Part shown: piece by piece, positions 54,665 through 64,000 of the stretch
Numbering within the stretch: the stretch's first letter is position 1
Layout: each line of letters begins with the position of its first letter
Origin: Immersiella caudata
Lineage: Eukaryota; Ascomycota; Sordariomycetes; Sordariales; Lasiosphaeriaceae
Direction: 5' to 3'
Assembly (NCBI GenBank): GCA_030512335.1
Contig: JAULSU010000002.1
Coordinates: 2,108,001 to 2,172,000, forward strand
Length of the DNA stretch: 64,000 bases
The notes under the pieces: generated by a model
The model's input: the letters and a program-made list of their open reading frames with translations, nothing else
What the model was told of the DNA's origin: nothing
Database searches by the model: none
Made by a program: the position numbers and the translations under genes

Positions 54665-57597
54665 TTACACCACAAAATTTACAAGTCTTCCCTCCCTCAC
54701 CACGATGACCTTCCTGGGCTTGAGCTCTCCCAGAGTTGCCTTTCCGTTGTTTGTCCTCATCAACTCCCCAACAATCCACTCCCTCAGCTCATCTCCTTTA
54801 AACGCCGGTGGCTTCGGGATCTCAGCCACGAACTTCATCTTGCCATTCACCTGCACCGCGCACGGCTGGCTCCTGGACTGAACCAGCTTCTCCGTCCCAT
54901 CTGTCCTGGGGAACAAAATCTTGCCGCCTTGGAATAGGGATCCGGAATTCGGACTCAAGGTGGCCCAGCACTCTTCTGCGAACGCAGGCGTGATGGGTGC
55001 TGCCATGCGAATGAGAGACGAGACGGCTTCCCGTTGGATCATGGGGGTTGCTGAACTGCGCTCGATGGCGTTGGTAAGAATCATGAGGTCGGAAACAACC
55101 GTGTTGAGCGAGTAGACTTGGTTGTAAGAAGTGGTGACCGAGGTTATTGTCTTTTGGACATCGCGCCAGACTTGTGCGTCGGCATCCCACTGAGCTTGCT
55201 CCTTGGGGCCCATGGACGCTAGCTTTTCTGAAGCATCCTCGAAATATGCCTTTGGTGTCGTCGTACTGGCCTCAACTGGGAGAAGCGCAACCTTTTCGAC
55301 GAACTCGTGGACTCGAGAAAGCCATCGAGTGACGCCGACAATCTTCTCACCATCCCAATCGAGAATATCCGACACAGGGGCTTGGAAGAGCATGTGCGCC
55401 CGTGTAGCGTCCGCGCCGTTTTGCGCGATAATAGCCGTGGGATCCACGCCATTGTACTTGGATTTGGACATCTTTTCGTAGCTGACGGTCGCCAGCTCGT
55501 TAGTAGCGACAACCTTCGGTTTCGCAGGATCGCTGAGATCGACTTCCTCAGGCTTGAGGAAGCGGCCGTTGGACGGGTCAATGTAAGTCTTTCCGTGGAC
55601 CATGCCTTGGGTGATAAGTCGTTTGAAGGGCTCATATTTGTCTGCCGCCTCTTTTCCCTCACCAGAGCCCAGAGACGGAGAGGTCATGAGGAATTTGTAA
55701 ATGAATCGCGAGTAGAGGAGATGTAGAATCGCATGCTCGATGCCGCCAATGTAGAGATCAACGGGGAGATGGGCCTTAGCTTGCTCGGCGGAGAACGGCG
55801 CCTCTTGGTTGTGAGGATCGATAAAGCGCATGTAGTACCAGCTCGAGTCCACAAAAGTATCCATGGTGTCAGTGTCCCGCTTGGCAGGGCCGCTGCATTT
55901 CGGGCACGCCGTATTTACCCAGTCTTCTTGGGACTCGAGTGGGTTGCCGGCCTTCTTCTCGGCCCAGTGATGCTCAACCGAGGGCAACTCAACTGGGAGT
56001 TGCTCATCGGGTACCGGGACAGGCCCACATGAGCCGCAGTGAATGATGGGAATGGGCGTCCCCCAGTATCTCTGCCGGCTGACTAGCCAGTCTCGTAGCC
56101 TCCACTTCTCAACCTTCTTAGCCAGGCCAGCTTCCTCTAAAGTTGTGACCAGCATTTCGCTGGTCTCCTTGGATGTCTTCCCCTTGAACAATCCACTATG
56201 CTCTGTCATAGTTCCGTGGTCGATGAACGGCTCGTTGAGCATGGCGGTAGTCGACTCATCCTCCGATGCTGCGAGCACAACCCGCACGGGTTCGTTGGCG
56301 TGGTGAGTCTTCCAGAATGCATGATCACGAACGTCGTGTCCTGGGACTCCCATTACAGCTCCTTCACCATAATCGCCCAGCACATAGGGGGCAACATACA
56401 CAGGGAGCGATTGCCTAGTCGCCTCGGGTGTGCCCTCGTGATATGCCAGGGGATTGATGGCGCGGAGGTGTGGGAGCAAGTAGCCAACCTTGGAATCAGG
56501 CGGTAACCCAGGGAGCGTATCCAAAAAGGCTTGCAATTCGGGGTCTGACTTTGCCAAATCAGCAACAACGGGATGAGTTGACGCGAGCGCCAGATACTGC
56601 ACTCCAAAGAGTGTGTCAGGTCGGCTCGTGAAGACTTCGATGGCCGCATTGACGCTCTGGTTGAAGCTCATGACAGGAAACTTGACAGTGGCCCCCGTTG
56701 ACCTGCCCAGCCAGTTCCTTTGCATTGTCAGCACCCTTTCAGGCCAAGCCTCATCTTTCGAGAGCACCTCCAGATCCTTGAGCAGCGAGTCCCGAAATTC
56801 GGAGATGCGGAGAAACCATTGCTTCAGCTTGCGCTTCTCAACCTTTGCGCCAGATCGCCACGAGCAGCCATTGGCGTCAACCTGTTCATTGGCCAAAACC
56901 GTCTTGTCGACAGGATCATAGTTGACCTCGGCTTCAGCTTGGTACGCGAGGCCGTTGGCATGAAGAGCAAGGAAGATCTTCTGCGTGTGTTTGTAGAAGG
57001 CCGGGTCACATGTAGCGAGTTCCTGAACGCTCAGTCAGCCTTCGACGCTCAATAAGCTCTCTACAGTTTGCATACCCGTGACCAGTCCCAAGACCCGTTC
57101 ATAAGATCCAGCTGCTCCTTCATCTTGGCGATGTTTGCCTTGGTCCAAGTTGCCGGGTTGATCCCCCTCTCGATAGCAGCGTTCTCGGCAGGAAGACCAA
57201 AGGCATCCCAGCCCATTGGCAGCACAACCTTGCTGCCCTGAAGTGTATGGAACCTTGCGATGACATCGGCTATGGCGTAGACGCGGAGGTGGCCGAGGTG
57301 CAAGTAGCCCGATGGATATGGGAACATAGGTAATACATACTTGCCGCCCGCCTCTTCATGGGCCGCCGCTGGTTGTAATGTAGCCCATTTTTCTCGCCAT
57401 TTAGAGTCGAGAGCTGGCAAATTCAGTTTGGTACTGGCATAGCTTCTCCACGACGTTCGCCTAAGCCCCAGAAGCGAGGCTTGAGGGTGCAAACGGGAAG
57501 GAAGAGAACAACGACTGGAGGCGGCAGTGTGGTATGATGATGAGCAGCCTATCCTAGGCAGAGAGCGGCCAATTGACCTCCCGTGAACCATCGCCAT
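54665..57597 (-). CDS. NAM2: Mitochondrial leucyl-tRNA synthetase
   Basis: Exons on the minus strand are 57597-57076 and 57022-54665 (959 aa). The enzyme charges mitochondrial tRNA-Leu; in yeast Nam2 also assists group-I intron splicing. The leader is Ser/Arg-rich. Class-I signatures are HLGH at 100-103 (PYPSGYLHLGHLRVYAIADV) and KMSKS at 691-695 (YEKMSKSKYNGVDPTAI). The CP1 editing domain includes the Thr-rich SRPDTLFGVQYLALASTHP region and GVPGHDVRDHAFW with its conserved Asp. A leucine-specific zinc-like or insertion segment and the C-terminal anticodon-binding helices follow. The 53-bp intron joins GSWDWSR to ELATCDP in phase. The first in-frame ATG upstream of MVHGRS was chosen. The permease starts divergently. 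Confidence 0.96.
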
Positions 57598-58450
57598 CGT
57601 ATTTACATTGCTGCGGGTTCGACGGAGGAAGCCGAGCCTGCTGTCACTGTTCGAGCTCCATGCTAGCGCGCCCGATAAAACCGAAATTATTTTCCTGCAC
57701 ACCGAGAAAGATCGGCATAGCGCAATGTTACCGTTCGGTAGTTGCATATTAAGCGCCACAAGTTTCCGGCCCAACGGGTTGTGGCTGAAATGGCTGTTGC
57801 TTGGCAAACCGCCCCGGATTTTGATATCTGTCAAGAAGACAGCACAAAGGTCTTTGGGTTTTGGCAAGGTACATAAAAATCGGGACATGAATTGCAAAAG
57901 TAACAATAGATAACATCTTTCACGATGCGGACCTGAAAACCGCTCGGGGGGCGGCCCACAGCTCGCGTGGCTCGCCAAGAGGATGTGGTGGGGAGGATCG
58001 GAAAAGCACAGGCCCAGCCGCCAGAGGTTTCGACTTGGCTGCTTGATCGATTATCGCCCTGTCCCCAACAATCCAAATCTGCAATTCTAGATGCTTTAAT
58101 CTTGATTCGGCACCTTATTTCTCTTCAGGCAGACTTTTTTTTGGTCCAGAATCTCTTGTGATTTGACCTGGCGCACACCCTACGCTTTACGAAGTACACG
58201 TTTCCTCAGGGTAGTACGTTTTCGAGAACCCCAACCTGCGATCCCCTCCCCGTCCGCCTTCAAGACACGGAACGCGCCTCGCCGTCTCCACACTTTAGTA
58301 GTTGGTCTTTGCCTGAGCGCCCGAGACCGAGGACTTCTGCAGTGGCCGGACCGTTATGGTTGTTGGCTAGGCCAGATTCTCAGGGGCGTAGACTACGTCA
58401 CATCTTCGTTTCGCATCGCGACAACATTCGGTCCCGCGGCCCCAAGTCCG
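57598..58450. promoter_or_regulatory. Divergent upstream region, LeuRS / amino-acid permease
   Basis: 853 bp lie between outward-facing starts. On the permease side the frame is open upstream from about 58163 but contains no ATG before 58451. No gene is supported. Confidence 0.55.
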
Positions 58451-60363
58451 ATGCCGCCCTTATACTCTAGCAACTTGCAGCCCGGCACGCGCGACTCGCT
58501 GGAACTTGCTTCGTTGGCCAGTTCGAGTCCCGGCGCTAATACCACAGATTCTGACTCTCGGCCGAGCATATCATCGTCGAGGAAGCTCTCTCTTGAACAG
58601 GATGACCCGTTAGACAACTCGAACCCTGCTGCCGATGGCCGTCCCGATTATCGCGCCCGCTCCTTTTCGGCAACCTCCAACTTCGACTTCACTTCCAACC
58701 TATTTCCCTTAACATCCACGACAGGAGATGGTTACGCTCCCATCGGGGCGTCTGCGTCGGCGGGGAGGCCAAGTGGTGGCCTAGGAGGCGCATCTCTGGA
58801 GAAACACAAGACACTCACATACCTGAACGGCCTGTCGTTGATCGTTGGCTTGATTATCGGGTCGGGAATATTCTCATCACCAAGCCAGGTCAACAGCAAT
58901 GCTGGCTCGCCGGGCGCGGCCCTCGTCATATGGGTGGTAGCTGGAATCCTGGCATGGACGGGTGCTGCGAGTTATGCGGAGCTGGGTGGCGCCATTCCGT
59001 TGAACGGAGGGGCCCAGGTATATCTCTCCAAAATATTTGGGGAGCTAGCTGGCTTTCTCTTCACATGGGTGGCGTTACTGGTTTTGAAGCCTGGCAGCTC
59101 CGCCATCATCGCCATTATCATGGGCGAGTACCTCGTGAGGGCATTTATCGGAGCAGAGGCCGAGACCATCAACCCCTGGATCAACAAATCCGTGGCCCTG
59201 GTGGGCCTTTTTGCTGTCACCTTTTTGAACAGCGTCTCGACGAAATTGGGGACCCGGACGAACGATATGCTCATGTTTTTGAAGTTCTTTGCATTGCTTG
59301 GCGTTACTGTCATCGGCATCGTTGTGGCTGCTACAGGATACACTTACTCGGGCACGGCCAATCTGGATTGGAAGAAGCACGAATGGTTCGAGGGGACGAA
59401 GATAGACGCCTCGGCCTGGGCCGTAGCGTTGTATGCTGGCCTCTGGGCATTTGACGGATGGGACAATGTGAGCATATCTTGCCCCTGATCATGAGGATGA
59501 GCACTGACAGTTCCCAGACCAACTATGTTGTCGGTGAATTCCGCAACCCCAGCCGGGATCTCCCACGCGTAATCCACACGGCCATGCCGTTGGTCATCGT
59601 CAGCTACATCCTAGCTAACATCGCCTACTTTTTCGTCCTCCCCCTGGACGTCATCAATTCCACCAACACCGTCGCTGTTATGTTTGGGTCCAAGGTGTTT
59701 GGTCCCGCTGGCGCCCTCATCCTCGCACTCATTGTCAGCGCTTCATGTTTCGGCGCACTGAACAGCTCTACCTTTACAAGCAGTCGTCTGGTCTACGTCG
59801 CCGGCAAAGAAGGATTCATCCCTACCATCTTCGGCCGCATCGGCACCGGCACTGCTGCAGCCGAACATGCCGCCCTATCAACAACCCGCACTCGCTCATG
59901 GTTCAGCAAGAAACTAGCCAAGCTCGTCGGCGACGACGACATGGGCCTCTTTTACACCCCCATACCCGCCCTTATCCTCAACGCTGTCCTCACCGCCGCC
60001 TACGTATTAGTCGGCGAGTTCGGTACCCTTGTCACCTTTTACGGTGTCGCCGGCTACACATTCTACTTCCTCACAGTCTTGGGGTTAATCGTGCTCCGCG
60101 TCCGCGAGCCAAACCTTGAGCGCCCTTACAAGACTTGGATCACCACGCCCATCATCTTCTGCTGCGTTAGTTTGTTCCTGCTGAGCAGGGCCGTCTTCTC
60201 CCAGCCATTACAGACGCTGATCGTCGTTGGTTTCGTCATCGCCGGCGTACCAGTGTATTACTGGCGGATACGGGGGCGCGACAAGGTGGTCAAGAGGGAG
60301 GTCACGTCAGGGCGGAAATTGTGGTGGAAATTCTGGCAGCGCCAGCAAAGGTCAACTATTTAA
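58451..60363 (+). CDS. APC-superfamily amino-acid permease (methionine/LAT-like)
   Basis: Exons are 58451-59467 and 59518-60363 (620 aa). The protein is a plasma-membrane or internal amino-acid transporter. The first 120 residues are a Ser/Pro-rich cytosolic tail. About twelve hydrophobic spans follow from residue 126 (TYLNGLSLIVGLIIGSGIF) to WRIRGRDKV. TM1 carries the APC-type unwound Gly motif GSGIFSSP. The segment ALYAGLWAFDGWDN-TNYVVGEFRNPSRDLPR resembles LAT/Mup1-type transporters more than yeast AAP permeases. The 50-bp intron joins the two halves exactly at that motif. Substrate is not decidable from sequence; high-affinity methionine permease (MUP1-like) and LAT-type neutral amino acid exchange are both plausible. 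It converges on FDH. Confidence 0.9.
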
Positions 60364-60964
60364 TGTGCTTATTCGCGGGCTTACGTGATTTAATTGCTTG
60401 GGTTGATTGCATCTCCGGCCGGTCGTTGGATGATTTCTGGCATGCTTGGTATGGTGCTGGTTGGGGCGGAACGGGAAACAACAAGTATGTGAAAGCATCG
60501 GTTTTCTTGTACTGAATGGTACTGTAGATATACCCATTGCCTTTGGTAGGTACAGAAAGGCATGTTTATAGATGATATCGAGCCTCAAAATGGCTATGGC
60601 CGTTGATACCCTGCTCAAGTTTGGATGACAGTGTGATTCACCAAGGAATACCATGGCGCAACTACCATTGGTCAGACCAGGACCAACCAGCTTAAAAAGT
60701 AAAAAATAATAAAACCCAAGGAAGGTCTCCAAATAGATTAAAACAGTTTTCTCCCACACACACCTCTTGATGCAAGGGGCCATTTCGTAGAGTCATTGCT
60801 GTTCATTTGTCATAGCATATCCACCCGCTAAATACAATACAAATACCCAGAGATTCCCATCGCTTGCTCGCCAATGGGAAAGCTCAAGACACACCACATC
60901 AAGTGGCTAGCGTCTAACTGAGCGGGCAGTACCCCTCTCCATTCCAACTTATTGGTCCAACATC
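60364..60964. other. Convergent 3' intergenic region, permease / FDH
   Basis: 601 bp between two stop codons. A/T-rich stretches near 60700 and 60830 probably belong to 3' UTRs. A 143-codon minus-strand frame (60352-60783) has no motif and I reject it. Confidence 0.55.
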
Positions 60965-62754
60965 TTACTTTCGCTGGCCGTAAGCCTTGGTGGCATAGTC
61001 ACCGTTGTGAACAATCAGATCTTCAGGGCGGTAGTCAAAGCGACCAGAGAGGTAGCTGTCGAGGATAGATTTGACACCGTCGGCGTAGCGCTTCTGCGCA
61101 TCGAGCGAGGTTCCGGACATGTGGGGAACCATAGCGTTGCCTCCGCCGAAAGGGTTCTTCGCGTATCGGAGGACGTGATCCTCGGGAGCGGGCTGGGGGA
61201 ACCAGACGTCACCACCGTAGCCACGGAGGTGGCCAGACTTGAGGGCCTCAGCAACATCCTCCTTGACGACGATGGCGCCACGGGCAGTGTTGACGAGCCA
61301 AGAACCTGGTAACTGTCAGCAGAAAGGTCGGTCAAAGAGCCAAGGGAGGAGAGAACAAACCAGGCTTCATCTTGGCGATGAGATCCTTGTTGAAGAGACC
61401 GCGAGTCTTCTCATGGAGAGGGCAGTTGATAGTAACCACATCGCACTGAGCCAACATCTCCTCAAGGTTCTCAACGCGACGGCAGCCTATCTCCTTCTCC
61501 TTCTCAGGGCTCAGGGGCTGGTAGTCGTAGTAGAGAAGCTCCTTGCAGTCGAAGGGCTTAAGACGGCGGAGCACACGCTCGCCGATGCGGCCAACAGCGA
61601 CGGTACCGACAACCTTGCCCTCGAGATCGAACTCATTCTTGGCCGCCTCAGCAACGTCCCATCGACCCTCCTGGATCATCTCGTGGGCGGGAACAAAGTT
61701 GCGAACAAGGACCAAGATGGTCATGACGACGTGCTCAGCCACCGACACGACGTTGGAGCCAGTAACCTCGGCTACGGTGAGACCGCCATTGGTCTTGTTT
61801 GCGGCATTGAGGTCGACATGGTCGGAACCGATACCAGCAGTAACGGCAAGCTTGAGGTTCTTCGCTTTGGCGAGACGCTCGGCCGTCAGGTAGCCAGGGT
61901 GGAAGGGGGTGGTGATGATAATCTCAGCGTCGACCAACTCCTTGTCGAAGACCGAGTCCTCGCCCTCCTTGCTCGAAGTGGTCACAAGGGTGTGTCCCTG
62001 GTCCTCCAACCACTTGCGGATGCCGAGCTCGTTCTCTGTGGTTCCAAGCAACTCGGGGACCTGGTTTCCAGAAAAGTAACCGTCAGCAGCCGATATCTCA
62101 TGCCTAGTGTAGTAACTTCACACGGTTGCTGGCGATGCGGGGTCTAAACGTTGATAGGGGGGTTCACGCCAAGACGGGCCCCTTTCTCCACCATCCCGAG
62201 AGGGCCCCGAACCCCTGCTGACGAGCCAAGTGCCGTCCCGTGTCTTATCCCCTGAGCGCATTTGCATTCGCCCCATTGACAAGTCAACGACGAGCTACCC
62301 CGCATCCCACCACCAAGGCGTCACCACGGGACCGGTAAGTCCTGCAAGCCCAACCTTGACGGCCGAGACCGAGACGAGGGCCCCCCAGACGAAAGAAACC
62401 GTGCAAAACAGCCAGGAAAATGGGGAAATATTAGGGAAAAGGAAGAGGAAGTCTTACCTCCTCAGCATGCTTTCCACCGTCGTACAAAACCAACAGTACT
62501 TTAACCTTTTCACGTTGTGTCGTCAGCAACCGAATTGACTCGTTTTGCCCATAATATCCATTGAATCCCAATCGCAAGCCCGAGGCGGCGCTAGTAGTCC
62601 TCTTCCCACTCAACACTGGTCTTGCCCCCGAGGTCGACGAGCTATGTAGAGCTCGCCACCCTTGCTTAGAGGCGGAGGTAGTTGAGCGCGGGACAAAGGA
62701 CCGCAAGGCGGAGCGGGAAACGAGGAGAGAAGGGGTAGAACGAGGGAGTACCAT
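60965..62754 (-). CDS. FDH1: NAD-dependent formate dehydrogenase with mitochondrial-type leader
   Basis: Exons on the minus strand are 62754-62458, 62060-61361 and 61305-60965 (445 aa). FDH oxidises formate to CO2 with NAD, detoxifying formate from C1 metabolism and methoxyl breakdown. The core starts EKVKVLLVLYDGGKHAEE. It contains FHPGYLTAERLAKAK, the nucleotide loop A254-V-G-R-I-G259 (AXGXXG rather than GXGXXG, as in Pseudomonas FDH), R341 in NTARGAIV, Q370 in WFPQPAP and H394 in PHMSGTSLDAQ. About 80 extra residues precede the core, rich in Arg, Ser and Leu and lacking acidic residues, and no other Met lies in exon 1. I infer mitochondrial import. The 397-bp first intron is the longest here. 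The tail is DYATKAYGQRK. Confidence 0.95.
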
Positions 62755-64000
62755 TTTGACGGTGTCGAGTCCTCTACGAGGTTATGTGTAGAAGTGTGTA
62801 TTGATGTGTCAGTGTCTTCGACGGAAGACAAAGATCGAAGACGGTGCGAGGTGGGCGTCTTATACGCGCGAGTATCGAACCGAGTTCGAGGAAGGAGGTA
62901 GGGGGCGGGATGTTACAAACAGCGACTTTTGTCCGGGCGGTTATGTGATTATCTGCAGAGGCAGAGAAGCATGGGATGGAGAATTAGGAGGTGAAAGACA
63001 GGGAAGGGACGATTGGGATTATTTATGCTCACTCCTACCGTAATAAGGAAGGTGTCGTCCGTCTTCACACCGGTTCTGATTCTCCCTACGATCCGGATTC
63101 TTGGATCGATCGTCGCCTTCACCTCCTCTCTTCTCCTCATCTACTGTGCGTGCTGCTCCACGGCAGGAACCTAGCTGGCTTGCGGTGGACGGATGGATGG
63201 ATCCCCGTTGCCCGTCCGCTCCTGCTCAGTATTGGAAGGAGGGGTTAGGGAACGCCTTCCGTCCGTTTTCCCTACCTTATTCGACATGTGGAGGTACGCA
63301 GTCAAGGCTGTGTTCATACAGGTTCGCAGAACCACCATTCGGAGCCAGTGCTGTGCTACTACTCACCGTGCAGATCCATGTGGGAGAGCATCGTAAGTGG
63401 GCTGACGAACCGTTTTTGTCGGGCGTAGTGTTATCCCCCGAGACGCTCGATGACCGGCCAACGACAGGCGGCATCCGGAGACAGTGTTTAGCCGGCAACG
63501 CCAACTTCACATCCCATCATCTTGATCGGAGCAGTGGCAGATGCTTGAATGGCCGAATTGCCTGCCGACGAGCTGCGAGGAGCTATCTCATCACACGATG
63601 GCCACTGAAGTGTCGGATTGGATTTGGCAGCTGGATACCTGCGCTGAGTCTCGCAATGGGGACGCAGGGTGCTGAACTGCTGCTGTATGCCGCGTTCACG
63701 CAGACTTCCTTACCTCACTGCTTCGCTGCCCCGCACCTGCAACTCACAGTGCGCGAAAATGGTCAACAAAGTAGAGCGGGAGTGGGTATCGGGGCTTTCT
63801 GCTGTCCACTCGGCTGCTTATGGCCCGTCCCATGGCTCTCGATTGCCAGTACGGATGCTCCTCAGCGAGCGGTCGTTGTTCGGTGTTGGCTCGGCATTCC
63901 CTCAAGATGCAACGATAGAGGGAGAGCGGGGTAATCGCTCCCCCAGACATCCAAACAAATCCGCACCAGGGCCGCTTGGCTTGCAGGTCTTGGCCATGCG
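62755..64000. other. FDH1 upstream region and right-edge sequence without a supportable gene
   Basis: The FDH1 promoter must begin here. A 277-codon plus-strand open frame (63101-63934) overlaps a second frame on the other strand, lacks a good start context and shows no motif, only Cys/Arg/Ser-rich composition. A gene running off the right edge cannot be excluded. No tRNA or repeat is recognised. Confidence 0.5.

Noticed and set aside
63101..63934. 277-codon plus-strand open frame near the right edge
   Set aside because: No motif, atypical composition, and overlapping alternatives. A gene cut by the edge remains possible but unsupported.
1..64000. tRNA, 5S rRNA, CRISPR arrays, transposons or virus-derived genes
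   Set aside because: I looked by eye for tRNA B-box-like words, 5S-like sequence, direct-repeat arrays and transposase or polyprotein motifs and found none. A dedicated scan could still find small RNAs such as snoRNAs.

Overview
This window is nuclear DNA of a filamentous ascomycete (Pezizomycotina; I infer a Sordariomycete). The signs are short GT-AG introns of about 48-110 bp, one-gene transcription units with no operons, moderately GC-rich DNA, and typical housekeeping genes: KIN17, SPT4, an AMPK beta subunit, KAE1, EPL1, calcineurin B, SEC16, NEO1 and a fungal formate dehydrogenase. I traced 22 protein-coding genes (one cut by the left edge) and rebuilt their exons by hand from splice sites and reading phase. 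I recognised no tRNA, rRNA, CRISPR array, transposon or virus-derived sequence.

Layout, left to right. 1-9.9 kb: 3' end of aspartokinase (HOM3), KIN17, SPT4, AMPK beta (GAL83-like), KAE1, a 1.9-kb stretch without a supportable gene, then EPL1. 10.9-22.9 kb is gene-poor: calcineurin B, 3.6 kb with no gene, a conserved fungal protein of unknown function, then a 6-kb stretch with no convincing gene. 22.9-38 kb is gene-dense: mitochondrial uS9 (MRPS9), eEF1B-gamma, an FCP1-like HAD protein, RRP36, COQ8, ESS2/Bis1, a small RING-like protein and HUS1. 38-49 kb: SEC16 and the P4-ATPase NEO1, divergent from a shared 1-kb region. 49.9-57.6 kb: four consecutive nuclear genes for mitochondrial proteins (CYC2-like flavoprotein, AIM32-like ferredoxin, release-factor methyltransferase MTQ1, mitochondrial leucyl-tRNA synthetase). 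58-62.8 kb: an APC-family amino-acid permease and a formate dehydrogenase with a mitochondrial-type leader. The right edge (62.8-64 kb) holds no gene that I can support.

The genes do not form one pathway. Some neighbours are functionally related: MRPS9 and eEF1B-gamma (translation) share a divergent promoter region, as do SEC16 and NEO1 (early secretory pathway), while MTQ1 and LeuRS (mitochondrial translation) converge. I found no clearly new biological system. The best leads are a nested inverted repeat inside an MTQ1 intron, the unknown gene with a 6-kb empty upstream region, a HAD protein lacking the usual second motif-I aspartate, a degenerate RING, and the mitochondrial leader on formate dehydrogenase.
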